Shown piece after piece: positions 29,621 through 31,886 of a stretch of 31,886 nucleotides of DNA. The DNA is taken from positions 1 through 31,886 of the IMG/VR virus record IMGVR_UViG_3300010354_000023, one strand, 5' to 3'. The position numbers were made by a program, and so were the translations under genes. The stretch's first letter is position 1, and the number at the start of each line of letters is the position of its first letter. The DNA is from a virus. The notes under the pieces were generated by a model. That model worked only from the letters and a program-made list of their open reading frames with translations, had not been told where the DNA came from and made no database searches.

Positions 29621-30174
29621 TAACTGATCCTTTGAGTGATACTGCCAATGTAGTTGGTGCCATCAAAGAAAACCACAACGAAATCTATCTGTCCTGATGT
29701 GCCCGTCAATGTGGGTGCTCCACCTGAAAATTTAACCAAAGTAGAACCATCTGATGTGAATGTGGCTGATTTATCATTGGCATTGATATTGATAATGAGG
29801 CTCACGCTGGTTCCTGTGGTCATGTTTGTGAACGTAAATGTGGTGTTGTCATTCAATGTCATTTTATGCACTGGTGCCACTGCGGCATCCACTGTGATTG
29901 ATCCTGATGTGCCACTGATCGTGTTGATAGTTTCTTTGGGACTTTCTTTCACGTTAAAAAATCCTGTGTTAGAATTGCCCAATTCCATTTTGGCCGTGCT
30001 GGAATTATACACAAGAATATCACCATCTGCGGCTGATGCAACATTGAAATAATCAATCACATCATTCACATTTAGGATGTTCTGATTGATGTCCGCACGT
30101 GCCAATCTGGGCAGGTCAGTGCCAGAATCCGTGTGTGTTGTGGTGGCTTTGGAGCCTGAGGGCCAAGTGGTCAT
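29620..30174 (-). CDS. Short fibre / fibre-tip-like protein (184 aa)
   Basis: N-terminal WPSGSKATTTHTDSGTDLPRLARADINQNILNVNDVIDYFN is the N-terminal pattern of many marine phage fibre-like proteins. The C-terminal MTLNDNTTFTFTNMTTGTSVSLIININANDKSATFTSDGSTLVKFSGG...IDFVVVFFDGTNYIGSI is homologous to the tip of the neighbouring large fibre (TLTGNTDFTLKNLSTGQTV...). It may be a stand-alone tip or an alternative short fibre. AAAGGAA precedes the ATG. Confidence 0.72.
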   Translation of the reverse strand: MTTWPSGSKATTTHTDSGTDLPRLARADINQNILNVNDVIDYFNVASAADGDILVYNSSTAKMELGNSNTGFFNVKESPKETINTISGTSGSITVDAAVAPVHKMTLNDNTTFTFTNMTTGTSVSLIININANDKSATFTSDGSTLVKFSGGAPTLTGTSGQIDFVVVFFDGTNYIGSITQRIS

Positions 30175-30193
30175 TTAATCTGTTCCTTTCATG

Positions 30194-31886
30194 TTATGCG
30201 AATCCTTTGTCCAGTATGCCAAGATAATTGGTTCCATCATTCACTATCCTCACCACATCAATGGCATTGCCTGCGGTGCTGAGCGTGGCAGATCCCGCGG
30301 CAAATTTAACTGCCGTGGATGATTCAGTGCTGAACGTGGCAGTTCTGCCCCCAGTGCCATCCTGTGTGACTATGATGGTCACGGTCTGTCCCGTGCTCAA
30401 ATTCTTCAATGTGAAATCTGTGTTGCCTGTCAGTGTCACTGTGAATATAGGTGCGAGATCCGTGTCCACAGCGATGCTGGCACTGAATGTCAATGCGGAT
30501 ATCTTTTCCCTGTATCTCTCCACAGTTCCTATTCGTGACAGATAGGCATCATCAGCTGAGTAGAATGCGTATTTGTTGGTGGCACCCCCACCGCTGTTCA
30601 CAAAGAATCCGTAATAGTTGGTGGATACGTTGGTTGTGGTAGATGGTGCGGCAAAGAAGCCATAATCATTGGTTATCACTCTGGTAGCCAATGCACCCGT
30701 GCCTGCGGTCAGTGTGGTGTCTGCCACATAACCAAACACGTTGGTCACTCGCGTGGTCTCACCTGTGTTGGCCCTGATGGAATTCACGCTCCTGTGTGCA
30801 ATGACATTGGGCACTGTGAGATCCCCACCGTGTCCCTCCACTATCTCCGTGAAAGCCGCACCCCCAAATATGTTGGGTGCTGTTTTGGTCCCCCCACCTG
30901 AATTGGTCAATATACAGTTGGTGGCTTGACCCCTGACACCTGTTCCTCTAGCAGTTATGCCAGAAGCAGTGGCACCATTGAGATCAAACAGGGTGAGATC
31001 AGTGTTCTGTATCAAGAATGATGTGTTGTTGTATGTGGTCCCAGAGCTGTCTGCCTTGGTAGATACGATCCTGTTGTTGACCCTGTATTTGCCCGCATCA
31101 GTGGTTATGTTGGGTACGGCAAGGTCGCTGAACAGTATCGTGGTTCCTCTGATGGAGGCACTGTCATAGGCTGGAAAATTGGTGCTGATGGGAGTGAACG
31201 GATAATTAGCAGCGGATAAAACTTTGTTGATGTTGACTTTTCCCGTGCCATCTGTGACCAACTCAATGTTGCCGTTGGCACCATCTGCAATAGTGATGGA
31301 TCCAGAATTCGTGCCTGAATTGGTGTTGATTATGATGTCACCCGCACCGTTGGTTGTGAGTGTGGCATTGGCTCCTGAGTCACCCAATCTTATGGTGTCA
31401 GCATTGAGGTTGATGTTGCCCGTGCCTCCCGCTGTAAGGTCTATGTCCGCGTTGCTGGCCGCTGTAATGCTGTTGCCATTATAGATCAATTCTCCACCTG
31501 GTGTGTTGACCCATGCTGTGCCATCGTATTTCAATACATCATTGGCCACCGCGGTGCCCGCATTCACATCATGCAATTCATCCAACTCGTAGCCGTTCTG
31601 TGGTTTCACGTAAACCAATCCATTGCCTGCATTGGCTCTCAGCACCACACCCACGAAAACTAGATGTGCTGGATGTGTGGGTTTGGTTGCTGTGAAAGCA
31701 CCAGCAGTGTCTAACCACAACACATCACCTGCTGTGTATGCTCCTAGATTCAATCCTGTGATGATACCCTGTGTGACCACGTAGCCCGCACTGCCTGCTG
31801 TGATGTTGTTCTTCACTATGCCCAATGTTTTGGAACTGGTGGGATCTCCTGAGTTGTCTGCTCGCTTCACGCTGGGCCTGTCACCA
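30194..31886 (-). CDS. Large tail fibre, C-terminal part (continues from the left end of the window)
   Basis: Same frame as the segment 1028->1 on the circular map; together about 865 residues. This part holds a conserved module (LGIVKNNITAGSAGYVVTQG, GDVLWLDTAGAFTATKPTHPAHLVFVGVVL, KPQNGYELDELHDV) seen in many marine phage fibres. Next come INTNSGTNSGSITIADGANG repeats shared with the 1038-residue fibre, a GHGGDLTVPN / VFGYVADT / YGFFAAPS / YYGFFVNSGG segment, and the tip domain (TLTGNTDFTLKNLSTGQTVTII, DGTGGRTATFSTESSTAVKF, NDGTNYLGILDKGFA). The apparent start at 31870 is a Val codon inside the gene, not the true start. Likely receptor-binding fibre. Confidence 0.85.
   Translation of the reverse strand, partial: GDRPSVKRADNSGDPTSSKTLGIVKNNITAGSAGYVVTQGIITGLNLGAYTAGDVLWLDTAGAFTATKPTHPAHLVFVGVVLRANAGNGLVYVKPQNGYELDELHDVNAGTAVANDVLKYDGTAWVNTPGGELIYNGNSITAASNADIDLTAGGTGNINLNADTIRLGDSGANATLTTNGAGDIIINTNSGTNSGSITIADGANGNIELVTDGTGKVNINKVLSAANYPFTPISTNFPAYDSASIRGTTILFSDLAVPNITTDAGKYRVNNRIVSTKADSSGTTYNNTSFLIQNTDLTLFDLNGATASGITARGTGVRGQATNCILTNSGGGTKTAPNIFGGAAFTEIVEGHGGDLTVPNVIAHRSVNSIRANTGETTRVTNVFGYVADTTLTAGTGALATRVITNDYGFFAAPSTTTNVSTNYYGFFVNSGGGATNKYAFYSADDAYLSRIGTVERYREKISALTFSASIAVDTDLAPIFTVTLTGNTDFTLKNLSTGQTVTIIVTQDGTGGRTATFSTESSTAVKFAAGSATLSTAGNAIDVVRIVNDGTNYLGILDKGFA
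31764..31886. repeat. Right copy of 123-bp terminal direct repeat
   Basis: Identical to 1..123. Joining the copies gives one uninterrupted fibre reading frame, which supports circular closure rather than an internal duplication. Confidence 0.95.

Noticed and set aside
1-31886. Prophage or plasmid interpretation
   Set aside because: No integrase, attachment-site pair, partition or replication initiator gene is recognisable, while head, packaging and tail genes are complete.

Overview
The window looks like the complete genome of a small tailed phage with a long non-contractile tail (siphovirus-like). The first 123 bases are repeated exactly as the last 123 bases (1..123 = 31764..31886), so the contig closes into a circle of about 31,763 bp. 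One fibre gene runs across the closure point. Gene content is phage throughout: terminase, portal, scaffold, capsid, tail tube, tail chaperones, tape measure, tail tip and large fibres. I see no integrase, repressor, tRNA, rRNA, DNA polymerase, helicase, primase or certain lysis enzyme. Fibre architecture and cargo (a SpeD-like enzyme, GNAT acetyltransferases) resemble uncultured marine phages; that environment and any host are inference.

Layout. Almost all structural genes are on the minus strand and read, in order of transcription: two giant paralogous fibres (4200->1084 and 1028->closure->30194), small structural/fibre proteins (30174->27215), small terminase (27215), large terminase (26384), portal (25150), a 40-residue protein, the SpeD-like enzyme (23566), conserved unknowns, scaffold (21703), capsid (20959), connectors, tail tube (18453), tail chaperone pair G and G-T (17717..17185), tape measure (17182), tail-tip proteins, two GNAT genes (14211, 13760), a J-like tip protein (13308) and one unknown (11028). 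Many genes overlap as TAATG, implying coupled translation. Two HNH endonuclease genes (19571.., 26419..) sit antisense inside this series and a third (6140->5643) is in the accessory region.

The non-structural part is 4.2-10.8 kb. A plus-strand operon (8626..10754) encodes an unknown 252-residue protein, two or three small proteins and an NGPS-motif transferase-like protein. A divergent minus-strand operon (8320->7703) and short minus-strand genes at 7666 and 6671 encode small unknowns. A gene-free locus of about 790 bp (6672..7462) holds tandem promoters, a predicted structured RNA, several dyads and 11-bp-period direct repeats. It is the best candidate for a replication origin or control centre.

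Regulation seen in sequence. Four near-consensus sigma70 promoters with an extended -10 (TTGACA, 16-17 bp, TGCTATAAT-like) all read leftward between 5.5 and 7.7 kb. T4-late-like TATAAATA elements stand before several minus-strand genes. All three HNH genes carry the same promoter, with its -10 placed so that transcription should begin at the ATG (leaderless). This shared HNH architecture, the structured RNA/iteron locus and the SpeD-like gene inside the head operon are the most interesting features.
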